A DNA stretch of 64,000 nt. Source: UBA5336 sp038522375 (GTDB taxonomy: Bacteria > Pseudomonadota > Alphaproteobacteria > Caulobacterales > Hyphomonadaceae). Below the pieces are notes generated by a model. The model searched no databases. It was not told where the DNA came from and was given only the letters and a program-made list of their open reading frames with translations. This document shows, one piece after another, positions 7,299 to 16,143 of the stretch (positions are counted from its first letter, which is position 1; the number at the start of each line of letters is the position of its first letter). The stretch lies in assembly GCA_038522375.1 (NCBI GenBank), contig JBCBKE010000004.1, positions 1 through 64,000 on the forward strand, read 5' to 3'. Both the position numbers and the translations under genes were made by a program.

Positions 7299-7817
7299 GT
7301 GTTTTCGTTTAAGATCTTGGCTGTATTGACGTTCGTTGCAGGGTTTTATTCTCAAACGGCGTTGGCTTGCTCATGTGCGCAAGCCAGCGAAGAACAAGCG
7401 CGGCGCGACTTTAATGCTGCTGAGAAAGTATTCCTTGGGTTTCCGGTAACCGTCCACTTTGACGGTCTGGATCAATGTGATCCGGCGACGGCGACACCGG
7501 CGACTCATGAACCGCAAGCGCGCATTCAAGTTGTTACTGCGGCGAAAGGAACGTCCGATGGTGCGATTGAAGTCGCTGTACTGTCAAATGCTGCGCCAAT
7601 CGTCATTTCGGATGATTGCAAGGTCTCGCGGGACTGGAATTCGTGCACCTACCCCGTCGGTGTCTATGTTGGTGGCGGAATAGATTCCGCAAGATGGTAC
7701 TACCTAACTCGCGGGGTCAACGGTTTGCTCTATACGCAGCACTCCTGTTCTCCCCTCACCAAGTTTGGCGAAGCGATGGCCCGCGATCTTCTTATGGAGA
7801 TAGACGTCGATGACTGA
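7299..7817 (+). CDS. Secreted six-cysteine protein, netrin/TIMP-like, inside the nuo operon
   Basis: The 172-residue product begins with a signal peptide (hydrophobic residues about 5-17, cleavage expected after ALA at residue 23). This leaves a mature protein starting Cys-Ser-Cys. Six cysteines (24, 26, 60, 107, 116 and 150) and the segment AAEKVFLGFPVTV after the CxC start recall the netrin-like (NTR) fold of TIMPs, where the N-terminal CxC is buried by disulfides. A lipobox is not convincing, since Leu is at -2 and Ala at -3. Function is unknown; such proteins can be secreted inhibitors or adhesive factors. The start codon is GTG, and the end overlaps nuoG by eight bases. Base use is visibly richer in A and T than in the nuo genes on either side, suggesting later insertion. 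Confidence 0.8.
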   Translation: MFSFKILAVLTFVAGFYSQTALACSCAQASEEQARRDFNAAEKVFLGFPVTVHFDGLDQCDPATATPATHEPQARIQVVTAAKGTSDGAIEVAVLSNAAPIVISDDCKVSRDWNSCTYPVGVYVGGGIDSARWYYLTRGVNGLLYTQHSCSPLTKFGEAMARDLLMEIDVDD

Positions 7818-9909
7818 CACCTTCAAACTCAACATTGACGGCAAGGACATTGACGTGCCGCGGCACTACACGCTGATGCAGGCGTGTGAGGAAGCAGGCG
7901 CCGAGATTCCGCGCTTTTGCTACCATGAGCGCCTGTCGGTGGCCGGCAACTGCCGCATGTGCCTTGTCGAATGGGAAGGCGCACCGAAGCCGATAGCCTC
8001 CTGTGCCCAGACGGTTGGCGAGATGCGCCCGAACCGCGATGGCAGCGCGCCGAACATCCGCACCAAGGGCGACTATGTCCAGAAGGCCCGCGAGGGTGTG
8101 ATGGAGTTCCTGCTCATCAACCACCCGCTCGATTGCCCGATCTGCGACCAGGGTGGCGAGTGCGACCTGCAGGACCAATCCATGCTCTATGGAAGGTCTG
8201 GCTCGCGGTTTTCGCTGAACAAGCGGGCGGTGGACGACAAGGAGATGGGTCCGCTGGTCAAGACGATCATGACCCGCTGTATCCAGTGCACGCGCTGTGT
8301 GCGGTTTGCCGCCGAAGTGGCCGGTGTCGAGGAAATCGGCATGACGGGCCGGGGCGAGGATGCCGAAATCACGACCTATCTCGAGAAAAGTCTGACATCC
8401 GAACTCAGCGGCAATGTGATCGATCTGTGCCCCGTGGGCGCCCTGACGTCGAAACCCTACGCGTTCAATGCCCGCCCCTGGGAGCTGCGCAAGACTGCAT
8501 CTGTCGATGTGATGGATGCCATGGGGGCCGCAATCAGGGTGGACGCAAAGGGCGACGCCGTCCTGCGGATCATGCCCCAACTGAACGAAGAGGTGAATGA
8601 GGAGTGGCTGAGCGACAAATCCCGTTTCGTGTGGGATGGGTTGCAGCGCCAACGCCTCGATCGGCCCTATGTTCGCGAGAACGGGAAGCTGCGTCCGGCA
8701 AACTGGGATGAGGCGCTGCAGGCGACAGCAAAAGCGTTGGGTGGTGGGTCTGAAACGATCGGCGCAATAGCCGGGGACCTGATCGAGGTCGAACAGGCAA
8801 AAGCGGCGCTGGATCTGCTTCGCGGATTGGGGGTGCAAAACATCGATTGCCGGCCCGCTGGCGCCCGGTATGGAACCGACGGCATTCGGGAGCGCCATAT
8901 CCTCAATCCAACCTTCATGGGCGTTGAAGAGGCCGACGCCTTGTTGCTGGTGGGCACCAACCCCCGGGTTGACGCAGCGGTGTGGAACGCGCGGATCCGC
9001 AAGGCGTGGCTGTGGAATGAGTTGGAGGTCGGCCTGGTCGGCGCCGATGTGGACCTGACCTATGACTACGCCCATCTCGGAGAACGGCCGGGCGATCTCG
9101 ATGGCGTCGTCGATCGCCAGGACAGCTTCGGCGAGGCCTTGCGGAAGGCTGAACGACCCATGGTCGTGGTTGGCGAGGCAGCGCTGTGCCGGGATGACGG
9201 TGCGGCGATCCTGGCAAAAGCCCACGCCCTTGCGCTCGAAATCGGCGCCATCAAGGACGATTGGGCGGGATTTGGTGTCTTGCATACCGCTGCTGGCCGG
9301 GTCGGGGCGCTTGATGTGGGATTTGTGCCCGGCGAGGCCGGACTGGATACGGCGGCGATGCTGTCGGGGTCGGTTGAAGCGCTGGTTCTGTTGGGAGCCG
9401 ACGAGGTTGACCTGTCTGGCGTGCCGTCTGGCACGACCGTGATCTATGTGGGCCACCATGGGGACCGGGGCGCGGCGCGGGCCGATGTGGTCCTGCCGTG
9501 CACCGCCTACACCGAAATGGCCGCCACCTATGTGAATACCGAAGGGCGTGTGCAGATGACGGCACCGGCCGTTCAACCGAAGGGCGAGGCCCGGGAGGGC
9601 TGGTCCATTTTCCGCGCACTGTCCGCGCTGATCGGAAAGCCCTTGCCCTATGACACGGCCGATGCCTTGCGAGCGGTGTTGCGCGCCGACGATGACAGCG
9701 TTTTCAAGGGGTTCGGTTTCGCCCCGGGCGCCGGCGGGGTCGAAGCCTTGAAGCTTCCCGTTTCAGTTGAAGGACCGATTGCGGATCGACCGTTCGCGCC
9801 GACCGCAGGAAACTTCTACCTGACGAATGCCATCGCGCGGGCGTCTAGGACGATGGCTGAGTGCGCCCGGCTGGGTCAGGCCCTAGACACCCCCATCGCG
9901 GCAGAGTAG
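7810..9909 (+). CDS. nuoG: NADH-quinone oxidoreductase subunit G (75 kDa)
   Basis: NuoG (699 residues) carries three or more iron-sulfur clusters of the electron path. The N-terminal ferredoxin domain has C37, C48, C51 and C65 for N1b. Next come the His/Cys region HPLDCPICDQGGECDLQDQ for N5, and the N4 region RCIQCTRCVRF with a later VIDLCPVGALTSKPYAF. A molybdopterin-oxidoreductase-like domain without molybdenum function makes up the remainder and is less conserved, as usual. The start overlaps the inserted six-cysteine gene by eight bases, and nuoH follows after nine bases. Confidence 0.98.
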   Translation: MTDTFKLNIDGKDIDVPRHYTLMQACEEAGAEIPRFCYHERLSVAGNCRMCLVEWEGAPKPIASCAQTVGEMRPNRDGSAPNIRTKGDYVQKAREGVMEFLLINHPLDCPICDQGGECDLQDQSMLYGRSGSRFSLNKRAVDDKEMGPLVKTIMTRCIQCTRCVRFAAEVAGVEEIGMTGRGEDAEITTYLEKSLTSELSGNVIDLCPVGALTSKPYAFNARPWELRKTASVDVMDAMGAAIRVDAKGDAVLRIMPQLNEEVNEEWLSDKSRFVWDGLQRQRLDRPYVRENGKLRPANWDEALQATAKALGGGSETIGAIAGDLIEVEQAKAALDLLRGLGVQNIDCRPAGARYGTDGIRERHILNPTFMGVEEADALLLVGTNPRVDAAVWNARIRKAWLWNELEVGLVGADVDLTYDYAHLGERPGDLDGVVDRQDSFGEALRKAERPMVVVGEAALCRDDGAAILAKAHALALEIGAIKDDWAGFGVLHTAAGRVGALDVGFVPGEAGLDTAAMLSGSVEALVLLGADEVDLSGVPSGTTVIYVGHHGDRGAARADVVLPCTAYTEMAATYVNTEGRVQMTAPAVQPKGEAREGWSIFRALSALIGKPLPYDTADALRAVLRADDDSVFKGFGFAPGAGGVEALKLPVSVEGPIADRPFAPTAGNFYLTNAIARASRTMAECARLGQALDTPIAAE

Positions 9910-9918
9910 GGCGGCGTC

Positions 9919-10995
9919 ATGAGCGGGTTTATCGAACAGTATGGACTCTGGGGCGGCCTCGGCATGGGGCTCGCGCAGATCGGTCTGTACATGGTGGTCC
10001 TGCTGATCTCGCTGGCTTTCCTGCTCCTGATGGACCGGAAAGTATGGGCCGCCGTGATGATGCGGAAGGGCCCCAACGTGGTCGGCCCGTTCGGCCTTTT
10101 CCAGTCCTTTGCCGATTTCGGAAAGTTCCTGCTCAAGGAAATCGTTATCCCGGCGGGGGCCAACAAGACCGTTTTCCTGCTCGCGCCGATCCTCACCACC
10201 ACGCTGGCCTTTGTCGCCTGGGCGGTTATTCCCGTCGCGCCGGGCTGGGTCATTGCCGACATCAATGTGGGCATCCTGTACCTTTTTGCGATCAGTTCGC
10301 TCGGTGTTTACGGCATCATCATGGGCGGCTGGGCGTCGAACTCGAAATACCCGTTCCTCGGCAGTTTGCGGTCGGCGGCACAGATGGTGTCCTATGAGGT
10401 CTCCATCGGGCTCATCATCGTGACGGTGATCCTTCTGGCCGGATCCATGAACCTTTCGACGATTGTCGACAACCAGTCCGGCGGTTTCTGGACCTGGCAC
10501 ATGTTCAGTTTCAACAACATCATCCTTTTCCCGGTAATGCTGGTCATGTTCTTCATGTTCTTCATTTCGGCCCTGGCTGAAACGAATCGGCCACCCTTCG
10601 ACCTTCCTGAAGCGGAGTCGGAACTGGTGGCAGGGTATCAGGTGGAGTACGGCTCGACGCCTTACCTGCTCTTCATGCTGGGTGAGTATCTGAACATCGT
10701 CCTGATGTGCGCGATGATGACGATCCTGTTCATGGGCGGCTGGCATGGCCCGGTGCCGTTCGGCGCAGGCTTTGTCGATAGCTGGCCGGTGTGGATGGTG
10801 AACCTTGGCCACCTCGCCTGGTTTGGCGCAAAGATGGTGTTCTGTTTCTTCCTGTTCGCCATCGTGAAAGCCATGGTCCCGCGTTATCGGTATGACCAGT
10901 TGATGCGGCTGGGATGGAAGATATTCCTGCCGACATCGCTTGCCGCCGTGGTCGTTGTTGCGGGATATGTTGTTTATACGGGAGGAGTGGCATGA
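9919..10995 (+). CDS. nuoH: NADH-quinone oxidoreductase subunit H
   Basis: NuoH (358 residues) is the membrane subunit that links the peripheral arm to the proton-pumping arm and lines the quinone tunnel. About eight hydrophobic segments are visible. The conserved loops include DRKVWAAVMMRKGPNVVGPF, ISSLGVYGIIMGGWASNSKY, SAAQMVSYEVSIGL and the carboxylate-rich AETNRPPFDLPEAESELVAG. Its last codons share four bases (ATGA) with nuoI, so translation of the two is likely coupled. Confidence 0.98.
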   Translation: MSGFIEQYGLWGGLGMGLAQIGLYMVVLLISLAFLLLMDRKVWAAVMMRKGPNVVGPFGLFQSFADFGKFLLKEIVIPAGANKTVFLLAPILTTTLAFVAWAVIPVAPGWVIADINVGILYLFAISSLGVYGIIMGGWASNSKYPFLGSLRSAAQMVSYEVSIGLIIVTVILLAGSMNLSTIVDNQSGGFWTWHMFSFNNIILFPVMLVMFFMFFISALAETNRPPFDLPEAESELVAGYQVEYGSTPYLLFMLGEYLNIVLMCAMMTILFMGGWHGPVPFGAGFVDSWPVWMVNLGHLAWFGAKMVFCFFLFAIVKAMVPRYRYDQLMRLGWKIFLPTSLAAVVVVAGYVVYTGGVA

Positions 10996-11477
10996 GCCTG
11001 GTCCAGACGTTACGCGGGGCAATGCTCACCGACTTTTTCAGCGCGTTCGTCCTCGCCGTGCGGGAAATGGGGCGGCGGAAGGCGACGGTGAACTATCCGT
11101 TCGAGAAAAACCCGCTGAGCCCGCGATTTCGCGGAGAACATGCCTTGCGGCGCTATGCGAACGGCGAAGAGCGCTGCATCGCCTGCAAGCTGTGCGAAGC
11201 CATTTGCCCGGCCCAGGCGATCACAATCGAAGCTGAACCGCGCGACGACGGATCCCGCCGGACAACCCGGTATGACATCGACATGGTCAAGTGCATCTAT
11301 TGCGGCTTCTGCCAGGAGGCCTGTCCCGTGGATGCGATTGTCGAAGGCCCGAACTTCGAGTTTGCCACTGAAACCCGGGAAGAGCTGTTCTATGACAAGG
11401 ACCGTCTGCTCGAGAATGGTGATCGGTGGGAACGGTTGATCGCGCGAAATCTGGAACTGGATGCGCCTTACCGCTAG
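10992..11477 (+). CDS. nuoI: NADH-quinone oxidoreductase subunit I (2x[4Fe-4S] ferredoxin)
   Basis: NuoI (161 residues) holds clusters N6a and N6b, which pass electrons towards NuoB. Both motifs are complete: C62, C65, C68 and C72 in RCIACKLCEAICP, and C101, C104, C107 and C111 in KCIYCGFCQEACP. The ATG was chosen because it overlaps the nuoH stop (ATGA) and gives the usual N-terminus; 26 upstream codons in frame lie inside nuoH. After its stop comes the only sizable gap within the nuo operon, about 139 bases, in which I see no gene and no clear terminator. Confidence 0.98.
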   Translation: MSLVQTLRGAMLTDFFSAFVLAVREMGRRKATVNYPFEKNPLSPRFRGEHALRRYANGEERCIACKLCEAICPAQAITIEAEPRDDGSRRTTRYDIDMVKCIYCGFCQEACPVDAIVEGPNFEFATETREELFYDKDRLLENGDRWERLIARNLELDAPYR

Positions 11478-11616
11478 GGCGCGGCAAAACGGCCCGTATG
11501 CGCGGCGCGCGTTTGGGCGCACACCGGCGCACAACCAAAAGGGGCGTCCTGGAGATGGACGCGAAGGAAACAGGCGCCGCGTGAAGGCGTTCAGGGGTTT
11601 GGAGGGCTGAAGACCC

Positions 11617-12207
11617 GTGGAAGTGATTGCGTTCTGGATCCTGGCCGTCATCGTCGGCGTGGCCGCTATCTTCGTGATTGCCTCGAAGAACCCCGTGCAT
11701 TCGGTGCTGTGGCTGATCCTGTCCTTCTTCACCTCTGCCGCCTTGCTGCTGCTGATCGGCGCAGAGTTTCTCGCGATGCTTCTGGTGGTCGTCTATGTGG
11801 GGGCCGTCGCGGTGTTGTTCCTCTTCGTTGTCATGATGCTGGATGTCGACTTCGTGGAGATGAACCAGGGCACCTTGCAGTACTGGCCGTTTGCATCCCT
11901 CGTCGCCATCGCCTTTTTTGCAGAGATCGCCCTGGTTACGTTCGCGAGAAGCGAAGCGCCGGTCACGCCTGATCCTTCACCGGGCGCGGGCACCAATGCG
12001 GAGGCGATCGGGGCGGTAATGTATACCGAATACCTGCTGCTGTTTCAGATGTCCGGTATCATCCTGCTGGTGGCCATGATCGGCGCAATTGTCCTGACGC
12101 TACGCCACAGGCCCGGCGTTCAGAAACAGAATATTGCCAAGCAGACGGCCCGGCGCCGGGCCGATTCGATCGAGGTCCTGGACGTCAAGCCGGGTCAGGG
12201 GATCTGA
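11617..12207 (+). CDS. nuoJ: NADH-quinone oxidoreductase subunit J
   Basis: NuoJ (196 residues) is a membrane subunit of complex I with five expected helices, and hydrophobic segments match that. Recognisable conserved parts are NPVHSVLWLILSFF, the GAEFLAMLLVVVYVGAVAVLFLFVVMML core, and the late segment LLLFQMSGIILLVAMIGAIVL. The start is GTG, supported by GGAGGG ten bases upstream. The tail after the last helix is charged and extends about 30 residues, as in other alphaproteobacteria. nuoK follows after five bases. Confidence 0.97.
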   Translation: MEVIAFWILAVIVGVAAIFVIASKNPVHSVLWLILSFFTSAALLLLIGAEFLAMLLVVVYVGAVAVLFLFVVMMLDVDFVEMNQGTLQYWPFASLVAIAFFAEIALVTFARSEAPVTPDPSPGAGTNAEAIGAVMYTEYLLLFQMSGIILLVAMIGAIVLTLRHRPGVQKQNIAKQTARRRADSIEVLDVKPGQGI

Positions 12208-12212
12208 CGGCG

Positions 12213-12521
12213 ATGGACCTGACCCTTGGACATTTCCTAGGCCTGTCGGCCTTCCTGTTCACGATTGGCGTGCTCGGCATTTTCGTGAACCGCAAGAATA
12301 TCATCGTCATCCTGATGTCGATCGAGTTGATCCTGCTGTCGGTGAATCTGAACCTCGTGGCGTTTTCGGTCTTCTCCGGCACCATTGCGGGTCAGATCTT
12401 TGCCATGCTGGTGCTGACCGTGGCGGCTGCCGAAGCCGCCGTTGGCCTTGCCATCCTTGTGGTGTTCTTCCGGAACCGCGGCGACATCGCCGTGGAAAGC
12501 ATCGATCTGATGAAAGGCTAG
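12213..12521 (+). CDS. nuoK: NADH-quinone oxidoreductase subunit K
   Basis: NuoK (102 residues, the normal length) is an Mrp-related membrane subunit in the proton path. Three hydrophobic helices are seen, including VILMSIELILLSVNLNLVAF with the conserved glutamate in the second helix. The third has the VLTVAAAEAAVGLAILVVFF sequence with its conserved glutamate. Both carboxylates are needed for proton transfer in studied complexes. It lies between nuoJ and nuoL with short gaps. Confidence 0.98.
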   Translation: MDLTLGHFLGLSAFLFTIGVLGIFVNRKNIIVILMSIELILLSVNLNLVAFSVFSGTIAGQIFAMLVLTVAAAEAAVGLAILVVFFRNRGDIAVESIDLMKG

Positions 12522-12528
12522 ACGCGCC

Positions 12529-14646
12529 ATGCTGCCCGATCCGCTGATCATCTTTATCGTCCTTGCGCCCGGTATCGCTGCGCTGATTGCCGGATTGCTG
12601 CAAAAGCAGATCACCGACACCGGCGCCATGGTGCTGACCACGGGAACGGTGGGCACTGCGGGCGTGCTGGCGCTCTATCAGTTGTTTGCCTACACCTTCA
12701 TGGGGAGCGGGGAAGCCCATGGCGGCGAGGGTGGCCATGGTGAGGCGGCCCACCATGCGGCAAGCCATGTGATCACGCTGCTGAGCTGGATCGATGTCGG
12801 CAGCTTCAAGGCCGACTGGGCGATCCGGGTAGATGCCCTGTCGATCGTCATGATGGCCGTGATCACCAGCGTATCCGGCTTGGTGCACCTCTACTCCTGG
12901 GGGTACATGAGCGAGGATCCCCACCGGGCGCGGTTCTTCTCCTACCTGTCGCTCTTTACCTTCACCATGCTGATGCTGGTGGTGGCAGACAATTTCATCC
13001 AGCTGTTCTTTGGTTGGGAAGGGGTCGGGCTCGCATCATACCTTCTTATCGGGTTTTGGTATCACAAGCGGGCGCCCAATGATGCGTCCATCAAGGCCTT
13101 CGTGACCAACCGGGTTGGCGATTTCGGCCTCGCGCTGGGGATCATGGCGGTGTTCGTGATTTTCGGAACGGTTGAGTTTGCGCCGGTCATGGAGGCGATC
13201 CGCAACAATGCTGTGGTCACCCCTGCTGCGCTGGCCGCGGCGGGCCCGATTCGCGATCTCACCATGACGTTCCTCAACTGGGAGCTCAATGCGCTCGAGG
13301 TCATCGGGGTGCTGCTGTTCATCGGTGCGATGGGGAAATCGGCACAGTTCTTCCTGCATGTCTGGTTGCCCGACGCCATGGAGGGACCGACGCCGGTGTC
13401 TGCGTTGATCCACGCTGCCACGATGGTCACCGCCGGGGTGTATCTGGTCTGCCTGCTTTCGGCGATCTACGAGCACACGGTTGTGGCCGCCGGCATGGTG
13501 ACCCTGGTCGGGGCTGTCACGGCACTCTACGCCGCGACAGTGGGGCTTGCGCAGAATGATATCAAGCGCGTGATCGCCTATTCGACCTGTTCCCAGCTTG
13601 GCTACATGTTCTTCGCCGCCGGCGTTGGTGCCTATGAGGCCGCCATGTTCCACCTGTTTACGCACGCCTTCTTCAAGGCGCTCCTGTTCCTCGGTGCAGG
13701 GTCGGTGATCCATGGCATGCACCATGAGCAGGACATGCGAAACATGGGCGGTGTGGCCAGGTTCATGCCGTGGACCTATGGGGCGATGCTGATCGGAACG
13801 GTTGCGATTATCGGGTTGGGTATTCCCCATGTCTGGGGACTGAGTGGATTCTTCTCGAAGGATGCAATTCTCGAAAGCGCCTTTACGGCCAGCCTGGCTG
13901 GCGTCGCCTATGCCCAATTGGCGTTCTGGTTCGGGATTACCGCTGCGCTTCTGACCAGTTTCTACTCCTGGCGGCTCATCTACATGACCTTCCATGGACC
14001 CTATACCGGCGCCCATAACCTGCACGCCGACCCTGGCGATGACCATCACAGCGCCGGAGATCCCCATGAGTCGCCCCTGGTGATGCTGGTGCCACTCGGC
14101 CTGCTGTCGGTCGGTGCGGTCTTTGCGGGCTGGGTCTTCTACGACCCGATGTTCCACCATGGCGAGGGGTTCTGGGCGGGGTCAATCTACCGGGCTGATG
14201 GCAACCATGTGATCCATGACATCGACATGGTACTGAAAAAAGATGCCCAGTATGAATGGGTGTTCTGGGCGCCGCTTGTCGTCACGCTTGCGGGGTTCCT
14301 GATCGCCACATTTACCTACCTATTCAATCGGGGCTTCGGAAAACGGCTGGCCGACAGCGGTGGCCCGCTCCACAACCTGTTTGCGAACAAATGGTACTTT
14401 GACGAGATCTACCAGGCCACCTTGATCCGGGGCTCTGCCCTCCTTGGAGACATATTCTGGAAGACCGGCGATGAACGGATCATCGATGGAGCAGGGCCCA
14501 ACGGGGTCGCCGCGGCGGCTCGCTGGAGTGCGCGACGATTGTCAGCCATGCATACGGGCTATCTCTACCACTATGCGTTCGTGATCATCTGCGCGGCGCT
14601 CATGCTGGGCGGGGTACTTTTCTGGCGCTCGGGAGGGCTTGGCTGA
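12529..14646 (+). CDS. nuoL: NADH-quinone oxidoreductase subunit L
   Basis: NuoL (705 residues) is the distal antiporter-like proton pump of complex I, and its long lateral helix is expected at the C-terminus. The proton_antipo core is clear, with FFGWEGVGLASYLLIGFWY, AQFFLHVWLPDAMEGPTPVSALIHAATMV and CSQLGYMFFAAGVGAYEAAMFHLFTHAFFKALLFLG-type helices. A His/Gly-rich loop near residues 62-80 and another near 505-520 face the outside. Its stop overlaps the nuoM start (TGATG). Confidence 0.98.
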   Translation: MLPDPLIIFIVLAPGIAALIAGLLQKQITDTGAMVLTTGTVGTAGVLALYQLFAYTFMGSGEAHGGEGGHGEAAHHAASHVITLLSWIDVGSFKADWAIRVDALSIVMMAVITSVSGLVHLYSWGYMSEDPHRARFFSYLSLFTFTMLMLVVADNFIQLFFGWEGVGLASYLLIGFWYHKRAPNDASIKAFVTNRVGDFGLALGIMAVFVIFGTVEFAPVMEAIRNNAVVTPAALAAAGPIRDLTMTFLNWELNALEVIGVLLFIGAMGKSAQFFLHVWLPDAMEGPTPVSALIHAATMVTAGVYLVCLLSAIYEHTVVAAGMVTLVGAVTALYAATVGLAQNDIKRVIAYSTCSQLGYMFFAAGVGAYEAAMFHLFTHAFFKALLFLGAGSVIHGMHHEQDMRNMGGVARFMPWTYGAMLIGTVAIIGLGIPHVWGLSGFFSKDAILESAFTASLAGVAYAQLAFWFGITAALLTSFYSWRLIYMTFHGPYTGAHNLHADPGDDHHSAGDPHESPLVMLVPLGLLSVGAVFAGWVFYDPMFHHGEGFWAGSIYRADGNHVIHDIDMVLKKDAQYEWVFWAPLVVTLAGFLIATFTYLFNRGFGKRLADSGGPLHNLFANKWYFDEIYQATLIRGSALLGDIFWKTGDERIIDGAGPNGVAAAARWSARRLSAMHTGYLYHYAFVIICAALMLGGVLFWRSGGLG

Positions 14647-16139
14647 TGGGCGGGTTTCCCATTCTCACCGCGCTGACACTGCTGCCGCTGGCTGGCGCCT
14701 TGCTGATCATTCTGGTTCGAGCGGCAGCGCCGGGGGCGGGATCGAAAGAAGATGGCAACAAGGCTATCACGGCGGGACTGTTGATTTCGGTCGCAACGCT
14801 GATCGTGTCGATTGCAGCGCTTGCCACCTTTGATCCAAGCGCTGCCGGCTATCAGCTGAAGGAAGAGCTGATCTGGTATGGCGGCATCAAGTACAAGCTA
14901 GGCGTCGATGGTCTGTCGATCATGCTGATCATGCTCACCACCTTGCTTGTACCGTTCTGCTTTGTGGCCAGCTACGGGTCGGTGAAGGACCGGGTTACCG
15001 AGTACGTGGTCGCCTTCCTCGTACTCGAGACTTTCATGATCGGGGTGTTTTGCGCCCTGGATCTCGTGCTCTTCTATATTTTCTTCGAGGCCGGGCTCAT
15101 TCCGATGTTCATCATCATCGGTGTCTGGGGCGGCGCGAGCCGCATCTATGCGGCGTTCAAATTCTTCCTGTACACGCTCCTCGGCTCGCTCTTCATGCTG
15201 GCAGCGGTTGTCTACCTGTACCTGCAGGCCGGGACCTCGGACATTGAAGTGCTGGAGCAGACCACATTCTCAACCGGGGCGCAGACGTGGCTCTGGCTCG
15301 CCTTCTTTGCGTCCTTCGCCGTGAAACTGCCGATGTGGCCGGTCCACACGTGGCTCCCCGATGCCCACGTCCAGGCCCCCACGGCCGGCTCTGTCATCCT
15401 GGCAGGGATCCTGCTGAAAATGGGCGGCTACGGCTTCCTGCGCTTTTCGCTGCCCATGTTTCCCGATGCCAGCCTCTACTTCCAGCCTTTCGTTTTCACC
15501 CTGTCGGTGATCGCGATTATCTACGCGTCGCTGGTGGCCTGGCGGCAAACCGACATGAAGAAGCTGGTCGCTTATTCGTCGGTCGCCCATATGGGGTTTG
15601 TCACGCTGGGCCTGTTTTCATTCACTGAGGTTGGCGTTCAGGGCGCCATCTTCCAGATGTTGTCCCACGGCCTGATTTCAGGTGCGCTCTTCCTGCTGGT
15701 CGGGGTTGTCTATGACAGGGCCCATACGCGAGAGATCGCGGCCTATGGTGGGCTCGTGAACCGGATGCCCATTTACGCCGTGCTGTTCATGCTCTTCACG
15801 ATGGCCAATGTGGGCCTGCCGGGCACCAGCGGGTTCGTTGGTGAGATTCTGACGATGGTGGGCGCCTTTGAAGCGAGCACATGGGCAGCCTTTGGCGCAG
15901 CGCTCGGGGTCATATTTTCGGCGGTATACATGCTGACGCTCTACCGGCGCACGGTGTTCGGCGCGTTGAATACGTCCAATCCGGCTGTTGCCACAATCAG
16001 CGATGTCAGCACGAGGGAACTGGTGTGCCTGGTCCCCCTCGCGCTCGGTGTGCTGTTGCTCGGCGTCCAGCCGTCCCTGATCTTTGACATAACCGAGGGG
16101 TCGGCCAACCGCATCCTCGCGCTGATGGCCGGAGGCTGA
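14646..16139 (+). CDS. nuoM: NADH-quinone oxidoreductase subunit M
   Basis: NuoM (497 residues) is an antiporter-like proton-pumping subunit. The core motif region reads AVKLPMWPVHTWLPDAHVQAP followed by GSVILAGILLKMGGYGFLRF. The broken-helix region has DMKKLVAYSSVAHMGFVTLG, and LSHGLISGALFLLVGVVYDR comes next. The conserved glutamate of helix 5 lies in YIFFEAGLIPMFIIIGVWGG. Its ATG shares one base with the nuoL stop, and nuoN begins four bases after its own stop. Confidence 0.98.
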   Translation: MGGFPILTALTLLPLAGALLIILVRAAAPGAGSKEDGNKAITAGLLISVATLIVSIAALATFDPSAAGYQLKEELIWYGGIKYKLGVDGLSIMLIMLTTLLVPFCFVASYGSVKDRVTEYVVAFLVLETFMIGVFCALDLVLFYIFFEAGLIPMFIIIGVWGGASRIYAAFKFFLYTLLGSLFMLAAVVYLYLQAGTSDIEVLEQTTFSTGAQTWLWLAFFASFAVKLPMWPVHTWLPDAHVQAPTAGSVILAGILLKMGGYGFLRFSLPMFPDASLYFQPFVFTLSVIAIIYASLVAWRQTDMKKLVAYSSVAHMGFVTLGLFSFTEVGVQGAIFQMLSHGLISGALFLLVGVVYDRAHTREIAAYGGLVNRMPIYAVLFMLFTMANVGLPGTSGFVGEILTMVGAFEASTWAAFGAALGVIFSAVYMLTLYRRTVFGALNTSNPAVATISDVSTRELVCLVPLALGVLLLGVQPSLIFDITEGSANRILALMAGG

Positions 16140-16143
16140 CGCC

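Noticed and set aside
7792..9576. 594-codon minus-strand frame opposite nuoG
   Set aside because: It is the antisense shadow of nuoG; composition is that of a reversed GC-rich coding frame and no motif is seen.
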